Source of the DNA: Desmodus rotundus | Taxonomy: Eukaryota > Chordata > Mammalia > Chiroptera > Phyllostomidae | Assembly: GCF_022682495.2 (NCBI RefSeq) | Contig: NC_071398.1 | Coordinates: 15,258,934-15,322,933 of the forward strand | Direction: 5' to 3' | Length of the DNA: 64,000 bases | Shown: piece by piece, positions 1-12,210 of the stretch | Position numbering within the stretch: the first letter of the stretch is position 1 | Layout of the letters: every line of letters begins with the position of its first letter | Program-made: the position numbers and the translations under genes | Notes under the pieces: model-generated | Told to the model about the DNA's origin: nothing | Database searches by the model: none | The model's input: only the letters and a program-made list of their open reading frames with translations

Positions 1-2284
1 CATTTTTTTTGATGGGAGCAGAGAATGTTCCTGGGGGTATTAGCAGAATTTTGTGATGGAGATTAGTGAATAAGTGTATTTTAGTGAGTATGGTGAAAAA
101 TTAAGGAAAAAATTATATGTCATATTGTTTTGTTAAAACTTCATTATTGTGAGAGTATTGTTATGCCTGTGTTTTCTTAGATTTTCCCATTTGTTGATAC
201 AGAAGGAATATTTTGGCATATATTTTAAACTATTTGCAAAGGCAATACTGTAGTAGTTTTATTAGATAATATTAAAATTAAAACTTGGGTATTATATATG
301 TGACCAAGAAATTGGGGGGGTGTTGAGTAAGGCCTATGTCTTAAGCATTTAAGATATTAATTTTGGGTAAGTTGTAGAATCAATTTATTATTATGATTTG
401 CCTTTCTGTGACAAGTAAACTTTGCCTGAAATTATATGTATTTTTATTGAAGGCATACCCCAGGCTGTGCTGTTGAGTTTTGCTCTGTTTATTTTTTCAG
501 TGAAGTGTGATCATAAAGACATTTTTGGTAAGAAAATGTGGAGTTTGTTTTTCTTAAGGGAAAGTAATAAATAAAATACTGATACATAAAATGGAAATCT
601 TTTAAGAGCATGTAGGGAGCTGTGTTAATAATCTTGAAGCTGAATGTATCCTTTACTTTCCTTTTTTGTGTTGAGTAGTAGTTGATGATTCAGTTGGGTG
701 ATGTTTTATTTTATGTAAGAGGTGGAGTTGAGGAAGCCATAATACAGTGAAGTCAATAGCATTACTCTTAAGAGATAGGAAACCTGAGTAGGTTGAGCCT
801 CACTTGATAGTAAGCAGTAGTTTGCTCACTGCAGTAACATAAATAAGGGAGGTGTTGTCTAAAGCTGTCCTGGTGGGTCAGGGGAGTAGACACAGCAGAC
901 TTGGCAGTAAGCCTGGCTTCTAAAACAAAATCCAAGTCATCAAATTTGCCCAGGCATGCCATATGAGGTTCAAGTAACAGTGGAATTTAAGAGGAGTGAG
1001 TTTGTTCAGGGAGGCTTAGGAGAGTCACAAGCAGGAGCAAGCTTTTTTGACAGTCATAATTTTAACTCAAACACAGCATGTGTCTGCATATATTTCTGCA
1101 TATCTGGTAATGTTTATATAATTATATTGCACGACTCTCACCTGTTTGCCGGGCTTTGGTAAACTTTAGAAGAGTGGAACAATTGGACCTGTAAGATTTG
1201 TAGTATGGTCTGTGAATTGTCTTTGAATCGATAGCTGAAATTTAATCGTTGGGGTAGTTATAGTTAACAGACTGGTATTTCTGGGTGTAAGGGAACCTAC
1301 AAGACTGTGAAAGCTTGAAAACCCCAGGTATACTAGAGAAGTAACTCGAAGGCTTCATTTACCGACAGAACGTACGGCCTTAATATGTCTTAATGTTACA
1401 GAAGCAGGTGATAATTTTAATGTTTTAAAATACATTTTCAGTATCTTAAGTATTTTTATATTTCTTAATTTTGTGTTATATTTTCATCAGCTTTGCTGTA
1501 TTTTAATTAGAAAATAGGTAGTATTATGTGAGCTTTGAAATGATAACTTTTTCCAGAAATGTTGATTGGTGTCATATATAAAAATATTTAAAAAAACATT
1601 TTTTCCCGTGAAGGTAACCATTTCCCAGAAGACTTTAATGGACAGTTTGTGAGTTGTACTTAAATGCAAATTTTCAGTATTGCTTTAAAATAAAAAAGGT
1701 TGTTAAATAAAAATGACATTCAGGAAAAAAAATGACATTCAAAAATTGCTGAAGCTAGATGATGGGTGTATGGGAGCTTATTATAATCTCTGTACTTTTG
1801 TGTATGTCTTAAAATGCCCATAATAAACAGTTAAAAAATTAAAAACCTCGTTAAGTTCTTTAAGGTGCAGATTAGGATAGGAAAAATGTTCACTTTAAAA
1901 AATAGCATTGTGAAGTTAATAGGACTTGCTGTTGTATTTATTCAATAATTTTTGAAAACTGGTATAAATAATAAAAAGAAATAAAAATTAGTTGTGGTAT
2001 GTCTGATCTACAAAACCATTTCTCTTTTTGATTAGGTAGTGTTAGCAGTGGGATGGTGAGAGTTAGTGGTGTGCATAAATAGGAAGTAAACTGATTTTTG
2101 ATGTCCTTTTGAGAAGGTATTTTAAAATATTTTCTAATAGTGAATATATAGCATCAGAAAAAATTTACTTATTATTTAGTAATTTAAGGGCTTGAAATTA
2201 TTTTTTAAAAATGTAATGTTTGACACTACTTATATCCATTAGTCTATATTTATTATTTATCAAGTTACTTGAACATTTTTTTCT
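1..2284. other. Intron 1, AT-rich, mostly without recognised repeats
   Basis: No coding similarity was seen; the short open frames are interrupted and have no recognisable domain. Apart from an L1 3' end near 1.73 kb, I recognise no element here. Confidence 0.6.
1727..1840 (+). mobile_element. L1 3'-terminal fragment
   Basis: The words gaagctagatgatgggtgta, ttattataatctctgtactt and a closing cataataaacag tail match the end of old mammalian L1 3' UTRs. It is 5' truncated to about 110 bp and ends in an A-rich tail. Confidence 0.55.
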
Positions 2285-2487
2285 TAAGATTTTATTTATT
2301 TATTTTTAGAGAAAAGGGAAGGGAGGGAGAAAGAGAGGGAGAGAAACATCGGTGTGTGGTTGCCCCTCATGTTTCCCCCACTAGGGACCTGGACTGCAAC
2401 CCAGGCTTGTGCCCTGACTGGGAATTGAACCCAGAACCTTTTGGTTCACAGGTCGATACTCCAGCCACTGAGCCACACCAGCAGGGC
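2285..2487 (-). mobile_element. VES SINE
   Basis: Antisense copy: T-rich tail first, then the GA-rich block (complement of the CT-rich tail), then the tRNA-like head ending gagccacaccagcagggc. The head has the complement of a B box. It explains the open frame through this stretch. Confidence 0.93.
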
Positions 2488-2607
2488 AAGATAGAGAAAT
2501 TTTTATCTTAAATGTTACTTTTTGTTTTTTTTATTGCAACATAAGAAATTAAGGGAACTTAATATTTCCTCTGTTATCAACTTTCACTTCCTTTCCATAA
2601 AGGTTCT

Positions 2608-2715
2608 TCAATTAAAAATGACATTCAGAAATTGTTGAAGCTAGATGATACATACATGAAGACTCATTATACTGTATACTCTGTGCTAGAAAACTTCATA
2701 ATACAAAGTTTTGAA
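2608..2715 (+). mobile_element. L1 3'-terminal fragment, second copy
   Basis: This shares gaagctagatgat and the ctcattatact block with the fragment near 1.73 kb and ends in cataatacaaagtt, so it is another short L1 3' end in the same orientation. Confidence 0.5.
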
Positions 2716-3454
2716 ATTTTTGATCAAGATGTAGAGTAAGAAATGCATTTAACATTTCAGCCTAGCACAACCATTCATGTTTGTAAACAGAAAACTGAGA
2801 AGTTTCAGATAAAACAGCATATACCTTTACACTATGGCATTACCCTGACATTTTCTTTTTCATTAAATTAAAAAAATTGTTCATGACTCACTTAGGTTTG
2901 AAAAACAGAGCTCTAGGAGGTGGTTTCATAGTTCTGATTATATGAAACCTGTTCATTGGGATGTTCTTGTTATTCAAGCCATATTTCCCATGTCTGTTGT
3001 TCTTTAATTAAAACATTTTAAAAATTATTCTTTAATTGAATTAGCTTGTTGTAATTTTTTAGTGGGTTAGTTGAGTGCTAAATTTTGCCACTTCCTGAAA
3101 ATGAGTTGTATCTCCCCCTTTTTCTCTGCTCTATAGCCAAAGTCAAGTCTTAGTCATCTTCTATTTGAATTTGTGTAATATTCTCTTCATATTTTATTCC
3201 CCCAAATTCAGTTCTGAAAGTCACAGCTAAGGTTATCTTCAATTTCTGCTATGTTGCATCTGTATCCTGCTTCCTCATTGTGCTCCACCTATTTTATATC
3301 CCTAACTCTGTACAATAATATCAACTTCCATCATTTATTTTATTCATGTTTTCAGCCCCAGTGTAAAACCTTTCCCTCCACCCATTTGAACTGCCTCTGC
3401 CATCCACATGTTGTTTCATAGTCTTTCTTTTTGGTAAGGCAATTTGGAAACATT

Positions 3455-3530
3455 TTGAGGTAGTATGGAGTTGTAGATCTGGGTTCTTAGATTCATGACT
3501 ATTGCTGGTTGTGTGACATTGCTAAAAAGC
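3455..3530 (+). mobile_element. MIR fragment
   Basis: It carries the MIR core order of tctgggttc, then ctggttgtgtgacattg, the conserved tRNA-derived central region of mammalian-wide interspersed repeats. Diverged and short. Confidence 0.5.
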
Positions 3531-3564
3531 ACAGAATAGTTTCAGACTAAGTCAGTCCTTTCAT

Positions 3565-3660
3565 TTTTATAAGAGGAAATTGAGGTTCAAGTTGACTTGC
3601 CCAAGGTCATTTTACCTAATTAGTTGCCTAGTAGAAACCCAGACCTCTGGTTCCTAGTCT
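3565..3660 (-). mobile_element. MIR fragment, antisense
   Basis: The string gaggaaattgaggttcaag followed by ttgcccaaggtca and then agacctctggttcctagtc is the complement of the MIR core. It lies right after a sense MIR piece. Confidence 0.6.
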
Positions 3661-3779
3661 TTTGTTCTTCTCCAGTAAATTGCTTAATTTGTGCTTGACA
3701 GTCTTGAGTTTTTTTCACAGCCTACAATTTTGATCATTTTGTAACTGTTTCTTTTTTGGTTATGTTCTGTTAGGTAAAT

Positions 3780-4030
3780 AATTTAGTGTTTATGAGTACC
3801 TATTATGTGCAGAGTATTTTTTTTAATTGTTGTTGTTCAAGTACAGTTTTCTGCCTTTCAGGGTATTGTTATATATTGATACATTATCTCCAAGTCTCAT
3901 TATAACCTGAAGAGGTAGGTATTTTCGTTTTATACAGGAGGAAACTAATGTAGGTAGAATTGACCATCTAGATTCAAAAAAGTAGAAGAGTTGGTATTTG
4001 AACCCCGGTTTTCTGACTTAGGCTCTTTCT
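3780..4030 (-). mobile_element. MIR, antisense, interrupted by a short L1 3' end
   Basis: MIR landmarks in antisense order are gtacctattatgtgcagag, ataacctgaagaggtaggta, aggaggaaactaatg and ttgaaccccggttttctga. Between 3818 and 3862 sits a T-rich piece with gttgttcaagtacagtttt, the same antisense L1 3' end seen near 62.9 kb, flanked by cagagtat and cagggtat. Confidence 0.65.
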
Positions 4031-5586
4031 ACTGTGACTTTTGCCTCACCACTATTCCCAGAAAGAGTTTAGTACAGAAATACTCATTTTTTCCTTTGGC
4101 GAAACCAATCCTCAAGGTGAATACATGGAATCAAATGTATCTGAGCAAGAGTTAAAGTTATACATGTGTAACTGTGACTAGATTTTCTGCTTTTGGCTTA
4201 AAATGACTGCTTGAGGTATGTCTCTTACTCCTTGGCCTACTCAAGAGATTTTAAAATGGTAGCAGTGATACAGCCAGGCCAGTAGAGTGTATTGCACAGC
4301 TAGTTGTGCTAGGCCCAAATTCGGCTCTTTTAGGCCTCTTCTCTTTGCTTTCTTACGGATCTGGAGGTCCTGCGGCCCTATAGTTTGAAGTTTTAAGCGC
4401 TGAGGATTTGACCTCTTTGACGACTCCCTCCCATGTTGTGCTGATTATGGTTTGACTTGTGACCTTCACAGGCTATTCTACACTACAGCTTTAAAATTTA
4501 AAGCATTTTTAGATTTGTCATTAAAACTGCCCTGAACCTAAATGAGGGGAAAGTTCAGAATTTTAAAAATGCTAAATTACTAGTTAGGGCAGTTTTTTTT
4601 GTTGTTGTTGTTCTCACATGTTCCAAAAGATGTACAAGTACTATTTATTTCTTTGGTTCAATTTAGAACCCAAGTAAAACTGCTCTACCTTCTTTAGCCA
4701 CTGACACACATTTTTTTTTCCTTGATATTTTGATCAATTTGCCATCTGCTATTTATTTTTATCTCCCAAGATCAGTATGGGCTGTTGGGCTTCTCTTTGT
4801 GTAATACCTTAAAAAAATTTTTTTTCACAGTTGTTTCAGAGCTTTTCCAGAACTCTCCTTTTCAGAGCAAAGGCAAGAAGTCTCTTTTTTCATATTACCT
4901 GGTACATGTTGACTGATTACTATTTTGAAACTCATTGACTTTTATCATCTGATCACTATTTGAAAGGAATAGTAATACTTTAAATTTTCCAGCTTAAACA
5001 TTTCCAAATAGTTATATTTGGTTGGGGAAGGGAAAGAGACACAAATACTTTATTTACCTGGCTCTTTTCTTTAAAAGTGAGGAGGGACTTTTCCAGAAGC
5101 CTACAGCAAACTTAACCTCTCATTTCACTGACCAAAATTGGGTTACTTTCCCTTTTCCTAAATTAGTCACTGGTAAAGGCTGATGGAATTATTCTTAGTC
5201 AGCCAGGCCCATCCCTTGGCCTGAGGATGTGGTTGGCTTCCCCTGAAGCACATGGCTGCATGGGAGAGGATATATGGAAGATGATCTGTTGGGAGGAAGG
5301 AGAAAATAGATGCTGGGGGTGGGAGTGAGGGAGGAATCCTCTGCCCTTACTAATCATAGTGTGTTAGCAATTGAGGAACTTTAAAATATAAACATGACTT
5401 TTACTGTGCAATTACTTTTTCTGGCATTGGCTTGCTTTTTCTCTTGTGTTGTCAAAGTTCTTGAGGGTGGACATGGCAGCTTATTTAAGTGCAGAGAATG
5501 AAGTATGGCTAGTAGATTTTTATGCTCCTTGGGTGGTTCAAGGGGAGTCATATGGTCAAGCAGATAATGCAGCAGCATAAAGACAA

Positions 5587-5768
5587 GCTCTGTCCCAGTA
5601 GATCAGTTGGTTAGAGCGTCATCCCAATACATCAAGGTTGTGGGTGCAATTCCTGGTCAGGGCACATACAAGAAGCAACTAATGAATGCATAAATAAGTG
5701 GAACAACAAGTCGATGTTTCTCTCTTTCTCTCCCCCCTTCCTCTCTAAAATCAATTTTTAAAAAATTA
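5587..5768 (+). mobile_element. VES SINE
   Basis: A diverged tRNA-like head with gatcagttggttagagcg (A box region) and gtgcaattcctggtcaggg (B box region) is followed by the gatgtttctctctttctctc tail. The B-box T of ttcgattcc is altered. Confidence 0.85.
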
Positions 5769-5865
5769 GAGAGGTGTGAAGACAGGGTCATCTGGTTAAG
5801 CCAATCTTGATTTGTCAAAATAGAGATAGTATTCTTAAATGTTTTTTTTCACTGTTTTCAATTTT

Positions 5866-7762
5866 ATTTTATTATTATTTTTTAAAATATATTTTATTAT
5901 GTTGTTACAGTTGTCCCATTTCCCCCCCTTTATTCCCCTCTGCCCTGCACTCCCCCTCCCACCCACATTTTCCCCCTTTAATTCATGTCCATGGGTCATA
6001 CATATAAGTTCTTTGACTTCTACATTTCCTATACTATTCTTAACCTCCCCCTGTCTGTTTTCTACCTACCATTTATGCTACTTATTCCCTGTACCTTTTC
6101 TCCCTCTCTCCCCCTCCTACTCCCGTGTTGATAACCCTCCATGATCTCCATTTCTGTAGTTCTGTTCCTGTTCTAGTTGTTTGCTTAGTTTGCTTTTGTT
6201 TTTATTTTAGGTGTGGTTGTTAATAACTGTGAGTTTGCTGTTATTTTACTGTTCATATTTTTGATCTATTTTTCTTAAACAAATCCCTTTAACATTTCAT
6301 ATAATAAGGGTTTGGTGATGATGAACTCCTTTAACTTGATCTTATCTGGGAAGCACTTTATCTGCCCTTCCATTCTAAATGAAAGCTTTGCTGGATACAG
6401 TAATCTTGGATGTAGGTCCTTGCCTTTCATGACTTCAAATACTTCTTTCCAGCCCCTTCTTACCTATAAGGTCTCTTTTGAGAAATCAGCTGATAGTCTT
6501 ATGGGAACTCCTTTGTAGGTAACTGTGTCTTTTTCTCTTGCTGCTTGTAAGATTCTGTCCTTCTCTTTAATCTTCGGTAATGTAATTATGATGTGCCTTG
6601 GTGTGTTCCTCCTTGGGTCCAGCTTCTTTGGGACTCTCTGAGCTTCCTGGACTTCCTGGAAGTCTTATTTTCTTTGCCAGATTGGGGAAGTTTTGAGTCA
6701 TTATGTTTTCAAGTAAGTTTTCCATTTCTTGCTCTTCCTGTTCTCCTTCTATGGTACCCCTATGATTCAGATGTTGGAATGTTTAAAGTTGTCCTGGAGG
6801 TTCCTAAGCCTCTCCTCATTTTTTTGAATTCTTGTTTCTTTATTCTGTTCTGGTTGACTGTTTCTTTCTTCCTTCTGGCCCACACCGTTGATTTGAATCC
6901 CAGTTTCCTTCCCATCACTATTGGTTCCCTGTACATTTTCCTTTATTTCACTTAGCATAGCCTTCATTTTTGCATCTAATTTGTGACCAAATTCAACCAA
7001 TTCCATGAGCGTCCTAATTACGAGTGCTTTGAACTGTGCATCTGATAGGTTGGCTACCTGTTCGCTACTTAGTTGAATTATTTCTGGAGCTTTGAACTGT
7101 TCTTTCATTTGGGCCATTTTTTTGTCTTGGCATGCCTGTTACGTAGTAAGGCGTGGAGCCTTAGGTGTTCACCAGGGTAAACCATGTGGCTGCGTTGTGA
7201 CGCTGTATGTGGGGAAGGAGTCCCAGAGGGAAAAATGGTGTTTGCTCTGTTCTCTGCCAGATTTCAGTTACTTCCCCCACTACCCACAAGCCAAGTGGGC
7301 TCTTCTGGTGCTGATTCCTGGGTGGGTGGGCTGTGTACCGTTCTAACACCCTGTGGGTCTCTCCAACAAACTCTCCTGTGCGGCTGGGAGTTTCTCCTGC
7401 TGGTGCCTCAACCCCCACAGGTGTTTTCAGTCCAAGGTTTGAGGCTTTATTTCTCTGCACTGGAGCCCTGGGTTGCGCAGTCTGTTTTGCTCCCCAGTTG
7501 TTCCTCCCTGTTTATCGGCAGTGAATGTGGGACCACCTGCTCCTCCAGCCACTGCCTTGCTGTGAGTCCTCTCCGCCCCTCCTACTGGTCTGGATGAATG
7601 TGTCTTCTTTAATTCCTTGGTTGTTGGACTTCCATACAGTTCAATTTTCTGTCAGTTCTGGTTGTTTTTTGTTTTTAAATTGTTGTTGTCCTTCTTTTGG
7701 TTGTGTGAGGAGGCACAGTGTGTCTACCTATGCCTCCATCTTGGCCAGGAGTCTCCGAGACT
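5866..7762 (-). mobile_element. HAL1 half-LINE (ORF1-only L1 relative), antisense
   Basis: Reading on the minus strand there is a GC-richer 5' UTR (about 7762-7118), an ORF1 start at 7117 and ORF1-like sequence on to about 6.1 kb, then directly a 3' UTR and A-rich end near 5.87 kb. No ORF2 reverse transcriptase lies between, which defines the HAL1 class. The first 116 ORF1 codons (7117-6767) stay open and include coiled-coil-like heptads rich in K, E, Q and L; the frame then breaks. A second copy at 49.6-51.7 kb confirms this ORF1-to-3'-UTR structure. Confidence 0.8.
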
Positions 7763-7763
7763 C

Positions 7764-7800
7764 AATGTTTTTGTTTGTTTGTTTGTTTGTTTGTTTTTTA
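7764..7800. repeat. (TTTG)n microsatellite
   Basis: About eight TTTG units directly abut the 5' end of the antisense HAL1 and end in a T run. Confidence 0.85.
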
Positions 7801-9029
7801 AGTATTATTTTACTCTTTGTCTTTAAGGCTAGTCTGAAAGGAACTAGTGTTTGTTAAAAGATAAACTAGAAGGATATGCACTGGGAAGAGAAAGTAGAAA
7901 CCAGACAAGAACATTGAATAAGATCTCAACAGGGAAGGGACCCCAAGACCAGGAGTAAACTTAAACCATTCAATCTTTTAATGAAATTTATTGTGTCACC
8001 TTTATTGGAATGAACATGTAAATAATACAGGTACAGAGAAGGCCCTGTAAGAGCATAGATGAGAAAGAGCATAACTTTGAGAGGTCAAAGAAGTTACAGT
8101 CAAGCAGAATCCAGTATGATGAGTTTCCTCAGTAGATAAGAGAAGAAGTACATTTCAGACCCACTGATGACCACACCCAAAGACGCAAGTTGGAGAGCAT
8201 AGGCCTTTAATTTGGAAAGGTTGACTATCAGGCTAAAGTATCCAGGTGTGGCTGGAGGTGGAGAGCCTGTTTTGCGTATTGAGGAGTTTGGATTTTAGAT
8301 TGAAGATAGCAGAGAGCCATTGAAGGATTCCAAGCTTGACAGGAATGTCAGATTTGTCTTAGCTCATTCGTCTACTCTGTGGGTAATGGAATGAGTAAGG
8401 TAGGAATGGAGATGGGGACAAATAGTGGATCTGAGAAATGGTAAGGGCAGAGTAGTGGAAGTGGCAAGGTAGGAATAAAGCTGAGACAGATTTAGGGGGA
8501 AAAAATCAGTAGGACCTGGTATCAACTGAGTAAGGAGGGGAAGGAGGCTAGTATTGTTTCTGTTTTTCTAGCTTGGGTCAGTTGTGGTAGGTGGAGAAGC
8601 AAGTTTGGAGGTGGGAAAAGGGGTAAGATGATTCAATTTAATAAAGTGTGCCAGGCACTGTGAAAAGTTTGAGAAGCTTATGTATCATTTTACCAGAATG
8701 AAAAAGTGTGGAGCAGAGACTAGACAAAGTAAAAGGGGAGTTTTGGCTTAATAGGGACTGTAGATTGCAGCAGGTTGCCTAGGAAATGTATGATAAATAA
8801 GGGTTGTTTAATATTTGTTATGTACCTTTTCCTGGTACTATAGAGGGAACAGCTTTATAAATGGAAATTTATGTCTCCTTTGTGAAGAGAATTGTACTCT
8901 GCTTTTAGGCAGAAAGGGAGAGGGCAGAAAGTTCTTTCTGTGTCAACTGTTTTTCAATTGTATTCAGCTTAAATAAGCCTTATGCCAAAGTGGCATATTT
9001 CGATGTGGCATATTCTGATTTGTTCAGTA
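7801..9029. other. Intron 1 stretch with an ancient L2-like relic
   Basis: From about 8.26 to 8.64 kb the phrases gtttggattttagattgaag and agagccattgaagg resemble the antisense L2-related repeat also seen near 39.6-40.1 kb. The rest is unassigned. Confidence 0.35.
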
Positions 9030-9772
9030 ATAAGCTGTAGTTATTTAAAGTGTACAGTTTGATAAGTTTTGACACATGTATACCTATGAAATTTTTACCA
9101 CATTCGAGATAGTGAACATATTCATCGCCCCCCAAATTTCCTTGTAATCATTCCCTCCCACTCACTTTTCTCCAGACAACCACTGACGTCACTATAGAAA
9201 GCAAAGAAACAGAGTCATGAAGTATATATTCTTTTCTGTCTGGCTTCTTTCATTCGGCATTTTTATTTTGAGATTTATCCATGTTATTGAGCATATCAAT
9301 AGATTATTCATTTTTATTGGAGAGTAGTTCCCATTGTGTGCACGTACCACAATTTGTTTAACCATTCACATCTTGATGGACTTGCAGATTGTTTCCAGGT
9401 CTGAGCTATTGCAAATAAATCTGCTCTGAGCATTCATGCATAAGTCTGTGTGTAGACACATTTCCTTTACCCTTGGATCATACGATAGGTGTAAGTTTAA
9501 CTTTTTGAGAAACTGCCAAACTTTTCTAAGGTGGATGGATCATATCACATTTTACCAAAAGTTGAAATAAACATTTCCACATCCTCACTATTTGGTATTG
9601 TTAATCCTTTTAGTTTTAGGTATTCAGATAAGTATGTAGTAATATCTTCTTATGGTTTTATTTTATATTTCCCTAATGACTAATACTGTTGAGCATCTTT
9701 TTATGTGCTTTTTTGCTATCTGTATATCTTTTTTTGGTGAAGTGTCTGTTCAAGTCTTGCTTATTTAAAACT
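9030..9772 (-). mobile_element. Old L1 3' region, antisense
   Basis: L1 3' UTR landmarks in antisense are tttgataagttttgacacat, tctggcttctttcattcggc, gagaaactgccaaac and cacatcctcactatttggta. It ends where another L1 3' end begins (tattttgaaataattataga), so two insertions lie head to tail. Confidence 0.8.
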
Positions 9773-10684
9773 TTTTATTTTGAAATAATTATAGATTCAC
9801 AAAAAGTTACAAAAATATATATGAAGGGAGAGGTTCTGGGTATCTTTCTCTCAGTTTTCCCCAATATCATCTCTTATGACGTTAGTATAATATGAAGACC
9901 AGGAAAATGACATTGGTACAATCTACCGAACTTACTCAGATGTCGTCAGTTTTACATGCACTCATTTGTGTGTGTGTGCATCTGTAGTTCTATGCCATTT
10001 TATCACATGTGTTGATTCATGTAACCATCACCACAGTCAAGATACAGAACTGTTCCATTACCACGAAGTTCCATCTCACTAACCTCTTCATGGTCACACC
10101 CACTTCCCTCCCTCCTCCTCTCCCCCGTCTCTGATCCTGGCAACCACTAATCTGTTCTCCATCTCCATAATTTTACTTCAAGAAAATGTTCTAGAAATTG
10201 AGTCATATCATATTTAACCTTTTAAGATTGGCTTTTAACACTCGGTATAATTCTCTATAAAGACCCTTACAAATTATTGTATATATTGAGCTTGTTCCTT
10301 TTAATTACTGAGTAGTAGTCTATGATATGGATGTTTTATAACTTGTTTAACCTTTTACCCATTGAAGGACATTTGATTATTGCCAGTTTTGGCTATTATG
10401 AATAAAGTTATTGTGAACATTTGTGTACAGATTTTGTTTGAATATAAGTTTTATTTATCTGGTTATAAAGTCCCCAAAATAGTTGGGGAATAGTTGGGAT
10501 GCACTGCCTCCCAACCTCCAGCTCCCTACGGGAGTTTAGTTTTATGAGAAACTGCCAAACTTTTACATTCCCACCAGCAGTGCATAGGTTGCCCAGTTTC
10601 TCTGCATCTTAAGCAGCATTTAGTGGTATCACTATTTCTTATTTCAGCCATTCTGAAGGGTGTTTAGTGGTATCTCATGTTTTT

Positions 10685-10878
10685 TTTTTACTTAAAAAAT
10701 TATATTTTTTGATTTAGAGAAAGAGGAAAGGGGAAGGAGGGGAGAGAAATACTGATTTTTGTTGTTTCACTTATTTTATTGGTTAATTCTTGTACAATAT
10801 ATGCCTTGGCCCGGGATTGAATCTGCAATCTTGGTGTACTGGCACAACTCTCTAACCAACTGAGCTACCCAGCTAGGC
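10685..10878 (-). mobile_element. VES SINE, old copy in L1
   Basis: Antisense tail with agagaaagaggaaagggg, then a head ending ctgagctacccagctaggct. The B-box complement reads gggattgaatctgcaatctt, clearly diverged. Confidence 0.85.
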
Positions 10879-11237
10879 TCATTATGGTTTTAATTTATAT
10901 TTTCCTAATGACTAATACTTTAAGCATCTTTTTAAATCATCTATATCATTTTTAGTCGTGTCCATTGAATTCTTTGCCCCTTTTAAAATTGGATTTTCTT
11001 ATTACTGAGTTTTGAGAGTTCTTTACTTTTTATTATTCATAAGTCTTTTGTCAGAGATACATGCGTTGCAAAGAATTTTCCCCCAATCTGTGGCTTGTCT
11101 TTTCATTAACAGTGTCTTGCAGAAGTTTTTAGTTTTAATGAAATTTGGTTTATCAACTTGTTCTTTTATGGATTGTGCTTTTGATGTTACATGTAAGAAA
11201 TATTTGCCTAAATTAAGTTCACAATGATTTTCTTCTA

Positions 11238-11562
11238 CCCCTGGCCAAGTGGCTTAGTTGATTGGAACATTGTTCCATGCACCAAAAGGTTGAGGGTTCC
11301 ATCCCTGGTCCAGGTGTATGGGAGGCAGAGGCAACTGATCAATGCTTTTCTCTCTCTCCTTCTCTCTTTCTCCTTCTACTCTACTCTCTTATTGCCTCTC
11401 CCCTCTCTCCTCCTCCCATCTCCCCTTCTTTTTCCTCTGTTCCTCTCCTCTCCCCTCTACTCTCTCCTCTCCTCTTTTCTCTCCTTTTTCCTCTCCTCTC
11501 CTCTTTTCTCTCTTCCCTTTCTTTCTAATCAACAAACATACCTTCTGGTGAGGATTTTTTTT
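11238..11562 (+). mobile_element. VES SINE with expanded CT-rich tail
   Basis: The head has ggccaagtggcttagttgat and ggttccatccctgg, and the 3' end has caacaaacataccttctggt followed by a gaggattt tail. Between head and tail about 190 bp of nearly pure pyrimidine replace the usual 40-60 bp CT block. The resulting serine and leucine reading frames are not genes. Confidence 0.85.
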
Positions 11563-12210
11563 TTTTTTTTAGGATTCTCTTCTAGGTTTTCTTTTGGAAG
11601 TTTTACAGTTTTTGGTTTTACATTTAGGTCTATGATCTATTTTGAGTTAATTTTTTTGTGTATGGTGTAAGATATAGGCCCATGTTCATTGTTTTTACAT
11701 AATGGATATCCAGTTCCTCTAGTCTGATTTATTGAAAAGGCTGTCCTTTCTCCACTGCGTTGTCTGTGCACCTTTGTCAAAAACAGTTGACTGTTGATGG
11801 GTAAGTTTACTTTTGGGCTCCTCTTTTGAGCATTGTGTCCTTTACTGGTACTTACAGTATCACGATTACTGTGCCTTTATAGTAACTCTTGAAATCAGAT
11901 AGTGTCACTTTTTCAGCAATGTTTTTATCAAATTGTTTTGGCTATTCTAAATCCTTTGGCTTTTTACAAAAATTTTAGAATCAGCTTTCCAGTTTCTGCA
12001 AAAATAACTATTAGAATTTTGATTAGGATTGTATTGAATCTATAGACTAGTTTTGGGAGAAGTGATACTAGTATTGAGTCTTCCAGTCAATCCATGAGTA
12101 AAACGTCTCTCTCCATTTACTTTATTATTTTATTATATATTTATTAACGCTTTATTATACGTCAGTACTATTTAATTTCTCAGCTATAGTTTGTAGTTTT
12201 CAGTGTACAG

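Larger units (their letters stand above)
2716..5586. other. Intron 1 stretch with MIR relics
   Basis: There is no gene. Apart from the MIR pieces at 3.4-4.0 kb the sequence is unassigned AT-rich intron. Confidence 0.5.
9773..12210 (-). mobile_element. Old L1, antisense, 3' UTR into ORF2, split by two SINEs
   Basis: It runs from a 3' end (gaaataattatagattcaca) through 3' UTR landmarks such as ccacagtcaagatacagaac and gagaaactgccaaac, then ORF2-type sequence (cagtttctgcaaaaataact, gattgtattgaatctataga). VES SINEs interrupt it at 10.69-10.88 and 11.24-11.56 kb, and the L1 resumes in register after each. No long open frame survives. Confidence 0.8.

Noticed and set aside
6767..7117. 116-codon open frame as a host gene
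   Set aside because: It reads as L1/HAL1 ORF1 N-terminus, not a cellular gene, and the frame is broken afterwards.
11224..11670. 148-codon open frame, rich in serine and leucine
   Set aside because: It is produced by the expanded CT tract of a SINE and has no domain or conservation signal.
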